From the NCBI GenBank assembly GCA_014595895.1, contig JABUKB010000002.1:222868-286867 (forward strand): 64,000 nt of DNA. Reading direction: 5' to 3'. Below, piece after piece: positions 32,842-40,969 of the stretch. Under the pieces are notes generated by a model. That model made no database searches. It saw nothing but the letters and a program-made list of their open reading frames with translations, and was not told where the DNA came from. This DNA comes from Lysinibacillus odysseyi (lineage in GTDB: Bacteria; Bacillota; Bacilli; Bacillales_A; Planococcaceae). Each line of letters starts with the position of its first letter. Within the stretch, counting starts at the first letter, position 1. Both the position numbers and the translations under genes were made by a program.

Positions 32842-33936
32842 TTGAGTACAACAAAACGCGCTTACAATTTCAATGCAGGTCCATCTGCTTTACCTCTTGA
32901 AGTGTTAGAGGTAGCACAAAAAGAATTGCTAGATTACCAGCAAACTGGAATGTCAATCATGGAGATGAGTCACCGCAGTGCCACATTTGAGGAAGTACAT
33001 AACAGTGCTATCGCTCGCCTACGTAAAGTTTACAGCATTCCTGAAAATTATGAAGTGCTGCTTTTACAAGGTGGCGCAAGCTTACAATTTACAATGATTC
33101 CAATGAACTTTTTATCTGAAGGTGCAACAGCTAGCTACGTCCAAACAGGAGCTTGGTCAGAAAAAGCATATAAAGAAGCAAAACTATTCGGTACGATTAA
33201 AGAAGCAGCTTCTACAAAAGCTGAGAACTATAAAAGTATCCCCGCTGTAGCTGATATCGCATATGACGCTGATGATGCATATGTCCATATCACTTCAAAC
33301 AACACGATTTTTGGTACACAATGGAAAGAGTTCCCTGTTACTGGCGATGTACCGCTAGTAGCTGATATGTCTTCTGATATTCTATCAAAGCCTGTAGATG
33401 TAGCAAACTTCGGCATTATTTATGCAGGTGCTCAAAAGAACCTTGGTCCATCTGGTGTGACAGTGGTAATCATTCGTAAAGATTTAATCGAAAAAGCGAA
33501 TAAGAACATCCCAACAATGTTAAAATACGCGACACATGCAGACAACAACTCTTTATACAATACACCACCGACATTCGGCATTTATATGCTAGGAGAAGTA
33601 TTGAAATGGGTCGAAGCGCAAGGTGGCTTAGAGCAAGTTGCAAAAAACAACGAAGAAAAAGCAGCTTTAATTTACGATACAATTGATGCTTCAAACGGCT
33701 TCTACTATGGACATGCAGAAAAAGAAGCCCGTTCATTAATGAACATTACATTCCGTGTAGCAGATGAAGAATTGGAGAAAAAGTTCTTGGCAGAAGCAAA
33801 AGCAGCTGGTTTCGTTGGCTTAAATGGCCACCGCTCTGTAGGTGGATGCCGTGCATCTACTTATAACGCTGTCCCACGTGAAACTTGCCAGGCACTTGCT
33901 GACTTCATGGTAAAATTCCAACAAGAAAACGCCTAA
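32842..33936 (+). CDS. serC: Phosphoserine aminotransferase
   Basis: Converts 3-phosphohydroxypyruvate and glutamate to phosphoserine. 364 residues: RAYNFNAGPSALPLEVL at the start, SHRSATFEEV, LLLQGGASLQF, PLVADMSSDILS and the PLP-lysine region IYAGAQKNLGPSG near residue 195. TTG 32842 follows AAGGAG at eight bases; the ATG at 32812 has no ribosome site. Encoded apart from serA, which lies 3 kb away. No T-box was seen upstream of serC. Confidence 0.96.
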   Translation: MSTTKRAYNFNAGPSALPLEVLEVAQKELLDYQQTGMSIMEMSHRSATFEEVHNSAIARLRKVYSIPENYEVLLLQGGASLQFTMIPMNFLSEGATASYVQTGAWSEKAYKEAKLFGTIKEAASTKAENYKSIPAVADIAYDADDAYVHITSNNTIFGTQWKEFPVTGDVPLVADMSSDILSKPVDVANFGIIYAGAQKNLGPSGVTVVIIRKDLIEKANKNIPTMLKYATHADNNSLYNTPPTFGIYMLGEVLKWVEAQGGLEQVAKNNEEKAALIYDTIDASNGFYYGHAEKEARSLMNITFRVADEELEKKFLAEAKAAGFVGLNGHRSVGGCRASTYNAVPRETCQALADFMVKFQQENA

Positions 33937-33941
33937 TTCCT

Positions 33942-33975
33942 GTAACCCCTGAACTTTTTCAGGGGTTATTTTTTT
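33942..33975 (+). terminator. Terminator of serC
   Basis: TAACCCCTGAA / TTCAGGGGTTA stem followed by seven T. Confidence 0.9.
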
Positions 33976-34030
33976 GCCTATGAGAAAAGAGATTCTTTAC
34001 TGCACAGCATGGGATAAATAATGAAGACGG

Positions 34031-34067
34031 AAAAAAAGCCAAACAGAAATCCCGTTTGGCTTTTCTA
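34031..34067 (-). terminator. Terminator of yhaM
   Basis: AAAAGCCAAAC / GTTTGGCTTTT hairpin abutting the yhaM stop; T run on the minus strand. Confidence 0.85.
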
Positions 34068-35003
34068 TTAAATATTCGGCTTGTAAAAGGCGCGATTGTC
34101 TAATGGGAAAAGACGCTCTGTAAATTCGCCCGGCTTCGTTTTTTCTAAAGCGCGATTTAGCATATTCATCTTGGCATCGATATTATCGATATAGTGCAGC
34201 ATTTCCGCCTCTTGAATCATCGGTTTTTTCGGACTGCCCCACTCTTCTTTTCCGTGATGTGATAATACTAAGTGCTGCAGTAACATCACTTCTTCTCCAT
34301 CTATCTCTAAATCTTTAGCTGCTTGCCCAATTTCATTGACCATAATCGTAATATGCCCAAGCAGATTTCCTTCTACTGTGTAAGCTGTACCGACAGGACC
34401 AGTTAACTCAATTACCTTACCGATATCATGCAAGATAACACCTGCATACATTAAATCCCGATTCAATGTTGGATATAAGTCGCTAATCGCTTTACTTAAG
34501 CGCAGCATAGAGACAACATGATCTAATAGACCCGATGCATAATCATGATGATTCTTTGTGGCTGCCGGGAAAACTAAAATTTGTTCTTGATACTTTTTCA
34601 CAAGATAGCGGGTAATACGTGAAATGGCTGGATTTTTAATTTCAAAGAAAAATTGTGTAAGCTCCTCATATAATTGCTCTTTTGGTGTCGTAGCACTCGG
34701 CAGTAAATCACCAATCGATATTCCTTCCTCCGGGCGCGCTATACGGATTTGCTTAATGCGCAATTGATTTTTCCCGCGGTAGTCATGAATTTCTCCCCCT
34801 ACCCGCACGATAACCTGCGCTTGGTATGTTTTTTCATGCTCTTCATTGGTATCCCAAAGCTTGGCCTCGATGTCGCCGCTGCGATCTTGCAAAAGCAATG
34901 ACATAAACGGCTTCCCAACTGTGGTTACACCTTTTTTCGCCTCTTTTATTAATAAAAATTGATCTACTTGTTCCCCGACTTGGAGTCTCGTAATGCCTTT
35001 CAC
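34068..35003 (-). CDS. yhaM: 3'-5' exoribonuclease YhaM
   Basis: 311 residues. N-terminal OB-fold (about 10-95; [22 protein letters not shown]) and C-terminal HD domain with [18 protein letters not shown] near residue 155 and [12 protein letters not shown] near residue 190. Metal-dependent RNA (and ssDNA) end trimming in Firmicutes. GTG 35003 has AAGGAG at nine bases. Divergent from the yhzD-like gene. Confidence 0.95.
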   Translation of the reverse strand: MKGITRLQVGEQVDQFLLIKEAKKGVTTVGKPFMSLLLQDRSGDIEAKLWDTNEEHEKTYQAQVIVRVGGEIHDYRGKNQLRIKQIRIARPEEGISIGDLLPSATTPKEQLYEELTQFFFEIKNPAISRITRYLVKKYQEQILVFPAATKNHHDYASGLLDHVVSMLRLSKAISDLYPTLNRDLMYAGVILHDIGKVIELTGPVGTAYTVEGNLLGHITIMVNEIGQAAKDLEIDGEEVMLLQHLVLSHHGKEEWGSPKKPMIQEAEMLHYIDNIDAKMNMLNRALEKTKPGEFTERLFPLDNRAFYKPNI

Positions 35004-35180
35004 GAATACTCACTCCTTCTATACGCTATTGTCTTTTATTGTACCATGTTCTCATCTGATTGTTCGATCAGAAACTTCGTCATATTATATATATATTTTC
35101 TACTTTATGCAGTTTGTTGCGTGAATTATAGAAATATTTTGTGTATAATAGTTTTATATTCAGAACAAAGGGTGATGAAA

Positions 35181-35366
35181 ATGGCAAATTATCGGTTTAC
35201 GGCATTCGAAAAAACAGGGGAAACATTATTTGATGAAATTTGGACTTTTGAAAATGATGAGGTAGCTAAAGAACAAGGACAATTACAGGTTGATGAAAAA
35301 GGGGTCGCAGAAAAAACACATCGTTTAGTTAATTCTTCTGGAAAACTGATTTTATTCCACGTTTAA
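35181..35366 (+). CDS. YhzD-like small protein
   Basis: 61 residues: beta-rich start MANYRFTAFEKTGETLFDEIW, EVAKEQGQLQVDEKGVAEKTHR and the end SSGKLILFHV, which matches what I recall of the YhzD family in Bacillus. AAAGGG lies eight bases ahead of ATG 35181 and too close to the alternative ATG at 35175. A terminator-like hairpin AGCTAT/ATAGCT with a T run follows at about 35388-35415. Function unknown. Confidence 0.75.
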   Translation: MANYRFTAFEKTGETLFDEIWTFENDEVAKEQGQLQVDEKGVAEKTHRLVNSSGKLILFHV

Positions 35367-35515
35367 CGACATATATGTGCGGACAAGCTATGCAAGGGAT
35401 TGTATAGCTTTTTATATTTCCTAAGGAAACAGCTGTCATACAAACGCTTAGTCTATATAACAGCTCTACTTCATAAAGCGAAACTTTCATCCTTGGGACT
35501 TTTATGGAGTAAATC

Positions 35516-36298
35516 TTATTGCCCTTTAAATTCCGGTACTCTTTTTTCTACAAAAGCGGCTATACCTTCTTTATGATCTGCCGTTTGACGCATAGCAGCC
35601 TGTCCCTTCGCTTCATTTTGAAGCATAGTCTCTAATTGGGACAAATTCGCAGCATGTAAAATCATTTTGGTCTCAATCATTGCTACGATTGGAGAAGCTA
35701 AAAACTTCCCTATAATTTGATCAACCATGCCTTCTGCCGCCCCGTCTGCAACTTGATAATCGATTAACCCTTGTTCTAACGCTTCGACAGCGTTCATTAC
35801 TTTGCCTTCCCATATCATTTGTTTAGCTTTGACTGTTCCCACACGTTCCTTCATAAAGAAATGCCCGCCTCCATCTGGAATAAGGCCAATTCCGATAAAG
35901 TTCATCGCTAATTTACTATTTTCTTCTGCTACTACAATATCGCTTCCTAAAGCCAAGCTAAAGCCAAGCCCTGCTGCCGCTCCGTGAATTTGCGCAATCG
36001 TTAACATCGGCAGTGTATAATAAGCCTTCGTTAATCTTGTGATAACATCCATGACTTCATCAAAGTTAGCAAATGCACCGCCATCTGATTGCATCAGCTT
36101 GACATCTCCGCCTGCTGAAAAGACTTTTCCTTCTCCTTTGATGACTAGAATTTGTACGCCTGTTTCTTCATGCAAGGCTTCGAAACATGCTGCTAGTTCT
36201 TCCATCATCTTTACATCCATTGCATTCATGGCTTGTGGACGGTTCAACGTTACTGTTGCTTTGCGCTCTGCTATTTCTAAGCGAATTGTTTCGTACAT
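35516..36298 (-). CDS. Enoyl-CoA hydratase/isomerase (YhaR-like)
   Basis: 260 residues of the crotonase family: VTLNRPQAMNAMD, the oxyanion-hole loop VFSAGGDVKLMQ near residue 60, IHGAAAGLGFSLALGSDIVVAEENSKLAMNF near residue 105-135, and LIPDGGGHFF. The catalytic Glu positions of classical hydratases (one in the AxxxE helix, one in the PDGGG region) appear changed, since Asp occupies the second, so the exact reaction is uncertain. ATG 36298 has AAGGGGG upstream, and a FadR-like dyad lies at 36318-36334, linking it with lcfB. Confidence 0.85.
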   Translation of the reverse strand: MYETIRLEIAERKATVTLNRPQAMNAMDVKMMEELAACFEALHEETGVQILVIKGEGKVFSAGGDVKLMQSDGGAFANFDEVMDVITRLTKAYYTLPMLTIAQIHGAAAGLGFSLALGSDIVVAEENSKLAMNFIGIGLIPDGGGHFFMKERVGTVKAKQMIWEGKVMNAVEALEQGLIDYQVADGAAEGMVDQIIGKFLASPIVAMIETKMILHAANLSQLETMLQNEAKGQAAMRQTADHKEGIAAFVEKRVPEFKGQ

Positions 36299-36317
36299 AC
36301 TATAATCCCCCTTTAAA

Positions 36318-36334
36318 ATGAACGTTCATTCATA
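36318..36334. promoter_or_regulatory. Candidate FadR operator upstream of the enoyl-CoA hydratase
   Basis: AATGAACGTTCATTCAT is a dyad with a central ATGAACGTTCAT palindrome, close to the FadR consensus, 20 bp upstream of the start. Confidence 0.55.
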
Positions 36335-36515
36335 AAAATTCGACACTCTATAATGAATACCCTCTTTTGCAAAATTAAAATTGTCAAAATTGTGTCTTTT
36401 GTAAAATGTTCGTTTTAAAAGCACTTCTGCTCATAAATATCGGTTTTTAAATATTCAGGAAATTCGATTGTACCAATGTTTGTAAACTTTGATAACGTTT
36501 ACACTCAAAAACAAT

Positions 36516-36559
36516 AAAAACGAACAATTAAAACAATAAAGTGATATTCGTTCGTGTTT
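36516..36559. promoter_or_regulatory. Candidate PurR operator (inverted PurBox pair) upstream of serA
   Basis: Two PurBox-like 14-mers face each other: AAAAACGAACAATT at 36516-36529, and on the other strand AAACACGAACGAAT at 36546-36559, separated by 16 bp. The Bacillus PurR operator is described as two inverted PurBoxes with CGAA cores spaced by 16-17 bp. The arms also form a 15-bp near-perfect inverted repeat (36511-36525 and 36550-36564, one mismatch). A further GTTCGTTTT half-site lies at 36408-36416. The serA promoter begins 55 bp downstream. Confidence 0.55.
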
Positions 36560-36614
36560 ATTGTATTTTCCGCAGATAAACAAAGCTCATTTTTAATTTT
36601 TTTCAGAAATATTA

Positions 36615-36644
36615 TTGACAAACATGAACATTCGGGATTATGAT
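36615..36644 (+). promoter_or_regulatory. Promoter of serA
   Basis: TTGACA (36615-36620), 18-bp spacer, TATGAT (36639-36644), directly ahead of the T-box leader. Confidence 0.75.
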
Positions 36645-36671
36645 GTTAACAAATTTAATCACATTAAATAT

Positions 36672-36931
36672 AGTGATGGAGACATGCTTGTCGTTATTCT
36701 TTCTACAGAGAGCTGATGGTTGGTGCAAATCAGTGCAAGGTGCGATAAAGTTCAACTCCTGAATAGATAGGCTGAAACTAAGTATGCCTATTCCGTCACC
36801 TGCACGTTACGCAGCAGAAAGAGGTCGTAGCTTAAATCTACGATAAACAAGGGTGGCACCGCGTAAGATTGTTCATTAACAGCCTTTCGCCCCTTACATG
36901 TAGATGTAAGGGGTGGAAGGCTTTTTATTTT
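36672..36931 (+). ncRNA. T-box riboswitch (serine) in the serA leader
   Basis: Leader of about 260 nt with all T-box landmarks. The AG-bulge and distal-loop region AGAGAGCTGATGGTTGGTG is near 36707-36725. A candidate specifier codon TCC (Ser) lies at 36757-36759. The T-box sequence AAGGGTGGCACCGCG is at 36849-36863. A terminator hairpin (AGCCTTTCGCCCCTTACAT / ATGTAAGGGGTGGAAGGCT) ends in a T run near 36931. Uncharged tRNA-Ser would stabilise the antiterminator and turn on serA. The exact specifier assignment is my reading and less certain than the T-box itself. Confidence 0.93.
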
Positions 36932-36955
36932 ATATTAAAAGAGGAGCGAAATAAA

Positions 36956-38575
36956 ATGACAACAGAATTATTAGAAGCAACACAAACAATTAATGTGTTT
37001 ATTGCAGATCCATTAAGCGAGGATGGTATTTTCCCCCTTCGCCAAGAAACAGGTTTAAATTTAAACCTAATCGTTGATACAGGTCTTACACCTGAAGAGT
37101 TAATTTCTAAAATCGCTGATGTGCACGTATTGCTAGTGCGCTCTCAAACAACGGTTACTCGCGAAGTAATCGAAGCAGCGAAAAACCTAAAATTAATCGG
37201 CCGTGCTGGTGTCGGTGTCGATAACATCGATTTAACAGCTGCTACTGAACACGGAATCATCGTGGTGAACGCACCAGATGGTAACACAAACTCAGCTGCC
37301 GAGCATACAATTGCAATGATGACATCTCTCGCTCGCCATATCCCTCAAGCTTTCAACACGCTGAAAAACGGAAAATGGGACCGTAAATCTTATGTCGGTG
37401 TTGAGCTGAAAAATAAAACATTAGGCGTTGTAGGCTTTGGACGTATTGGAGTAGAAGTAGCTTACCGTGCAAAAGGTTCTCGCATGAATGTAATGGCTTA
37501 TGACCCATTCTTATCTGAGGAACGTGCAAATGAACTTGGAGTGACAAAAGCAACGGTAGAAGAAATTTGTCAAGCGGCTGATTTCATCACAGTTCACACA
37601 CCATTGCTACCTGAAACACGCAATCTTTTAAATAAAGAAAAATTTGATTTAATGAAAGACGGTGTACGTGTTATTAACTGTGCACGTGGCGGTATCATTA
37701 ACGAAGACGATTTATATGATGCAATTCTATCTGGTAAAGTAGCAGGTGCTGCACTTGACGTGTTCGTGGAAGAACCGGCAACAGACCACAAGCTATTAAC
37801 ATTACCGCAAGTAATCGCTACACCTCACTTAGGAGCATCTACTGTAGAAGCACAAGAGTCTGTAGCAGTTGACGTATCAAACGACATTATTAAATTCTTT
37901 AAAACAGGTACTGTAACAAACCCAGTAAACATGCCTTCTATTCCAAAAGAAAAACTTGCAGAAGTAGAGCCATTCTTCGCTCTTGCTGAGAAATTAGGCA
38001 AGTTCTTAATTCAAGTAACAGCAGGTACTGTAAAAGAACTAAATATCTCTTATGCTGGTGAAGTAGCAAACTACGATGTACGTCCATTAACAGCGAATGC
38101 AATTAAAGGCCTGCTATCTACAAACCATGGTACGCATGTCAATGACGTAAACGCTCGTTATTTAGCTGAGCGTGTTGGCATTAAAATCAATGAACATAAA
38201 ACAACAACAGCAAAAGGCTTCACTAACTTAGTAATAGTAGAAGTAAAAACAGGTGAAGAAACTCACTCTGTAGCAGGTACTTTACTAAACGGTCTTGGCG
38301 CTCGTATCGTAAAAGTAGAAGGTTTCGTAGTGGATGTGAAGCCAGAAGGCAACTATTTATACATTAAAAACACAGACAAACCAGGTGCGATCGGTCGTGT
38401 AGCAATGAAATTAGCAGAAAGCGATATTAACATCGCAACGATGCAAGTAGGTCGCGATGAAGTTGGCGGATCTGCGGTTATGATGTTAGGTGTGGATAAT
38501 GAGGTTACAGCTGAAGAAATAGCAGTTGTTTCTACACTTGAAAACATTGATGAAGTAAAATCAATTAATCTATAA
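36956..38575 (+). CDS. serA: D-3-phosphoglycerate dehydrogenase
   Basis: First step of serine synthesis. 539 residues. Substrate domain, then the NAD domain with [16 protein letters not shown], the fold [19 protein letters not shown] near residue 150, and the catalytic set [13 protein letters not shown] and TPHLGAST. An intervening ASB domain (about 330-455) and a C-terminal ACT domain (about 465-539; [31 protein letters not shown]) follow, as in Bacillus SerA. ATG 36956 has GAGGAG upstream; the longer frame would start inside the T-box terminator. Controlled by the T-box and possibly by PurR. Confidence 0.96.
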   Translation: MTTELLEATQTINVFIADPLSEDGIFPLRQETGLNLNLIVDTGLTPEELISKIADVHVLLVRSQTTVTREVIEAAKNLKLIGRAGVGVDNIDLTAATEHGIIVVNAPDGNTNSAAEHTIAMMTSLARHIPQAFNTLKNGKWDRKSYVGVELKNKTLGVVGFGRIGVEVAYRAKGSRMNVMAYDPFLSEERANELGVTKATVEEICQAADFITVHTPLLPETRNLLNKEKFDLMKDGVRVINCARGGIINEDDLYDAILSGKVAGAALDVFVEEPATDHKLLTLPQVIATPHLGASTVEAQESVAVDVSNDIIKFFKTGTVTNPVNMPSIPKEKLAEVEPFFALAEKLGKFLIQVTAGTVKELNISYAGEVANYDVRPLTANAIKGLLSTNHGTHVNDVNARYLAERVGIKINEHKTTTAKGFTNLVIVEVKTGEETHSVAGTLLNGLGARIVKVEGFVVDVKPEGNYLYIKNTDKPGAIGRVAMKLAESDINIATMQVGRDEVGGSAVMMLGVDNEVTAEEIAVVSTLENIDEVKSINL

Positions 38576-38584
38576 TCACTATGC

Positions 38585-38615
38585 AAGCTGTCTCTTAAAA
38601 GAGGCAGCTTTTTTC
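38585..38615 (+). terminator. Terminator of serA
   Basis: AAGCTGTCTCTT / AGAGGCAGCTT stem and six T. Confidence 0.85.
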
Positions 38616-38636
38616 ATGGACAAATTAAATATAAAA

Positions 38637-38675
38637 GCGTGTAGACAAAGCCGTATTTCGACTTTATCTACACAC
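38637..38675 (-). terminator. Terminator downstream of the small CPVC protein gene
   Basis: GTGTAGACAAAG / CTTTATCTACAC stem; on the minus strand it is followed by a T-rich stretch. Confidence 0.65.
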
Positions 38676-38696
38676 TGAAGTAGTAACGGGCTCTTT

Positions 38697-39029
38697 TTAG
38701 GAAACTAGTGATTGTGATAATAGTGATGTAATGGAAGCGAGTCCTGTCTTTACCTGTTTTCTAAAACATACTGGACACGTAGATTGCACGACTTTTAAAA
38801 ACAATTCAACTAGTTGTAGCTCTTTGATAGATAACATTTTTAATAACGGTAAGTTTTTGCTCATTCCTGTAGATGTCGGGGCAAAATCCTGGATGAAGTC
38901 AACAAAAGTAAAGTTTCGTAAACTAATATCCTCTAAACTTAAAATCAATCGAATCGCTATTTGTTTGTGTTCAATTGAAAATGTGTGCTGAATTAATGTA
39001 CTCATTTGTTGAAAGTTTGTTGCTTGCAT
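38697..39029 (-). CDS. Hypothetical protein with CPVC motif
   Basis: 110 residues, helical, no signal peptide or membrane segment. A single STCPVCFRKQ motif near residue 85 could bind metal or act in redox chemistry, but one CxxC alone is weak evidence. AAAGGAG precedes the ATG, supporting it as a real gene. I do not recognise the family. It is followed by its own terminator and preceded by the mobile repeat copy B. Confidence 0.6.
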   Translation of the reverse strand: MQATNFQQMSTLIQHTFSIEHKQIAIRLILSLEDISLRNFTFVDFIQDFAPTSTGMSKNLPLLKMLSIKELQLVELFLKVVQSTCPVCFRKQVKTGLASITSLLSQSLVS

Positions 39030-39075
39030 TCCGTTTCACTCCTTTAACGCTATATACTCTTTACCCCAATAAACG

Positions 39076-39230
39076 ATAAAGTGAAACTTCAATCAGTGGG
39101 GTTTTCCTTATCCCCACTGATTGTTAGTTGAACCAATCGGGCTTTTACGGGGAGTTGATCTCCCACCTATACTTCTTGGTCTTCTTAAGCCTGTAGGTGG
39201 GAGTCTTACTGCCCGTTAATGCGGGATAAA
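39076..39230 (-). repeat. Structured mobile repeat, copy B (bcr1-like), flanked by TTTAT
   Basis: 155 bp, read on the minus strand in the same sense as copy A on the plus strand; ATAAA (the complement of TTTAT) at 39076-39080 and 39226-39230. It shares the CTCCCACCTA/TAGGTGGGAG stem and the AGTGGGG/CCCCACT stem with compensatory loop differences from copy A. It lies between the two minus-strand genes at 38697 and 39297. Confidence 0.85.
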
Positions 39231-39296
39231 TGAAGCATAATAGTCAGGAATGCCACTAATTACCTACCTAAAAAACACCCGTTTGCATGCTTCTCA

Positions 39297-39614
39297 TCAA
39301 TAGAAGGCTACTAGCGATAAATAGTCAATCGCACTAGCTATAAGACCAGGAAAACGATTGGCTACTCCGATACCGGCAATTACTATAACTCCAAAAGCAC
39401 CTACTGAAATAAACCTTGATAATAATTGATGCTGTTTTTGCATCGTGTGATTGGATTCATGTGATTTTTTACTGCGTACAAGTGATTTCAATCTCTCTGT
39501 ATCTTTTCGGAGGAGATCAGCACATGTTACACAAAGCACTGCTACGTGTTGGTCAACAGTCACCGTTTCCATATATAACTGTGTCCTTCCGCAATTTTCG
39601 CATGTGCATATCAT
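39297..39614 (-). CDS. Hypothetical zinc-ribbon membrane protein
   Basis: 105 residues. Two CxxC pairs, CTCENCGRTQLY and AVLCVTCADLL, form a treble-clef-like ribbon. A basic linker (SLVRSKKSHESNHTMQKQ) and one C-terminal transmembrane region (FISVGAFGVIVIAGIGVANRF) follow. ATG 39614 has GTGAGG upstream; 14 further upstream codons lack support. Function unknown. Confidence 0.65.
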   Translation of the reverse strand: MICTCENCGRTQLYMETVTVDQHVAVLCVTCADLLRKDTERLKSLVRSKKSHESNHTMQKQHQLLSRFISVGAFGVIVIAGIGVANRFPGLIASAIDYLSLVAFY

Positions 39615-39689
39615 AAACAGAACCTCACTTAAATAGATTGTATTTTCATTATACACTAAATTTTCTGATAATTAAATCGTTTAATATTA

Positions 39690-39818
39690 AAGGTTCCGTC
39701 TGAAAAGTCATTTTGAGACAAAACCTTTGCGACCACCGCAGGAGCGATACGTCCTAAGAGATCATGACCAAATAGAATAGGGGGTGTTCAAAAAGTTTTA
39801 CTTTTTGAACACCCCCTT
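39690..39818 (+). repeat. Inverted repeat pair, left copy, with terminator module
   Basis: About 130 bp. It contains a CCGTCTGAAAAGTCATTTTGAGAC near-palindrome, a GCGACCACCGCAGGAGC segment and a terminator hairpin (GGGGTGTTCAAAAAGT/ACTTTTTGAACACCCC) next to the HAD gene stop. The right copy is at 44000-44155 in opposite orientation, carrying matching blocks and one 20-bp insertion. Confidence 0.8.
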
Positions 39819-39832
39819 CCTTCAATTTGCTA

Positions 39833-40624
39833 TTATGATAATGTCTTTACAAGCTCTAACAATTCCGTTAACGATGTTACTTCATATGTAGGTAGGACAT
39901 TTGGGTTTCGTGGTTTCTCCTCGCGATTAATCCACACATTACGCATTCCTACGCGGGATGATCCTAAAATATCTGTCATTAGATTATCCCCTACCATGAT
40001 GCTTTCCTCAGCAGTGATATTGGCTGTTTTCATGACATGTTCGAAAATAGAAGCATCAGGCTTCCCTTTACCGAAATCCCCAGAAATGATGACATAGTCA
40101 AAGTACGGAGCAATTTCCGGTGTAATCTCTAATTTTAAATTTTGTAAACTTGGTGCGCCATTTGTTAATAAAATTAATTGATACTGATCCTTTAACTGGT
40201 CTAACACTTCGAATGTATCTTCATATAGGAATGGAGCTACTTTACGTTCTGCTACAAAGCGCTCACCTAGCTCTGCCCCAAATTCTGCATCATCAATCCC
40301 TAGCGCTTTTAAACCATTCGTCCATGCTGCTGCACGGTACCCAGGCACAATTTCTTTCATTTGCTGGAACTCCGGTGTTGGGTCATCAAATGTGCCCCAA
40401 AGCCCTTCGAATGGGTTGATGCCAATCGTTACTGTATGCTCGTATGTTTCATAACCTTCATACAGTTCACGGGCTGCGGCACGCACACTTTCTTCCAAAA
40501 CAGCTGGCTCTACATCGTATTTAATACTTGCATACTCACATGTTCTTTCGAAAGCTGTTTTTACTGATTTTTGATCCCATAATAAGGTATCATCCAAGTC
40601 AAAAATAATCGTTTTAATTGTCAT
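39833..40624 (-). CDS. HAD-superfamily hydrolase
   Basis: 263 residues, HAD subfamily IA. Motif I FDLDDTLLWD at about 9-18, helical cap, motif II LLTNGAPS, motif III lysine region KGKPDASIF and motif IV MVGDNLMTDILGSSRVGM. Probably a phosphatase of small phosphorylated compounds (YsaA-like proteins act on phosphoserine or nucleotides); the substrate cannot be stated. ATG 40624 is preceded by TAGGAGCG. Its 3' end abuts the repeat with the terminator. Confidence 0.88.
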   Translation of the reverse strand: MTIKTIIFDLDDTLLWDQKSVKTAFERTCEYASIKYDVEPAVLEESVRAAARELYEGYETYEHTVTIGINPFEGLWGTFDDPTPEFQQMKEIVPGYRAAAWTNGLKALGIDDAEFGAELGERFVAERKVAPFLYEDTFEVLDQLKDQYQLILLTNGAPSLQNLKLEITPEIAPYFDYVIISGDFGKGKPDASIFEHVMKTANITAEESIMVGDNLMTDILGSSRVGMRNVWINREEKPRNPNVLPTYEVTSLTELLELVKTLS

Positions 40625-40726
40625 ATATGTCGCTCCTAAATTAAAGTGTTTGCTCATTTAGTGTAACATATTATTATCTTAAAATTCGGAATGATTTTCA
40701 GCTTTCTCCTCCTAAATATTATGCGC

Positions 40727-40969
40727 TTATTTGCGATTTAGCTTCGACATGATATTTTGTATGCGTTCTTCAGCAGCCTTTTTTTCAGCAGATAACACAC
40801 GGAAGTAATAGCCTTCTGTAGTTGCTGTGATTTCTACAATATCTCCTTCACGCACTTCTACATCAATATCGAGCCTCGGAATAATCAACTGCTCCGTTTC
40901 GGCAGGACGCTTTAGAAAAATAGCATAGCCTGCTTCAAATCGATCTAGTGTATAGTTATTCGAACTCAC
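40727..40969 (-). CDS. DUF3006-family protein
   Basis: 80 residues with the family core (YTLDRFEAGYAIFLKRPAE, VREGDIVEITATTEGYYFRV) and a basic helical tail. DUF3006 genes usually sit next to ComEC-like beta-lactamase-fold genes, as here. GTG start with GGGGGAG upstream, overlapping the end of that gene by 14 bp. Function unknown; a role as partner of the hydrolase is inferred from coupling. Confidence 0.85.
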   Translation of the reverse strand: MSSNNYTLDRFEAGYAIFLKRPAETEQLIIPRLDIDVEVREGDIVEITATTEGYYFRVLSAEKKAAEERIQNIMSKLNRK

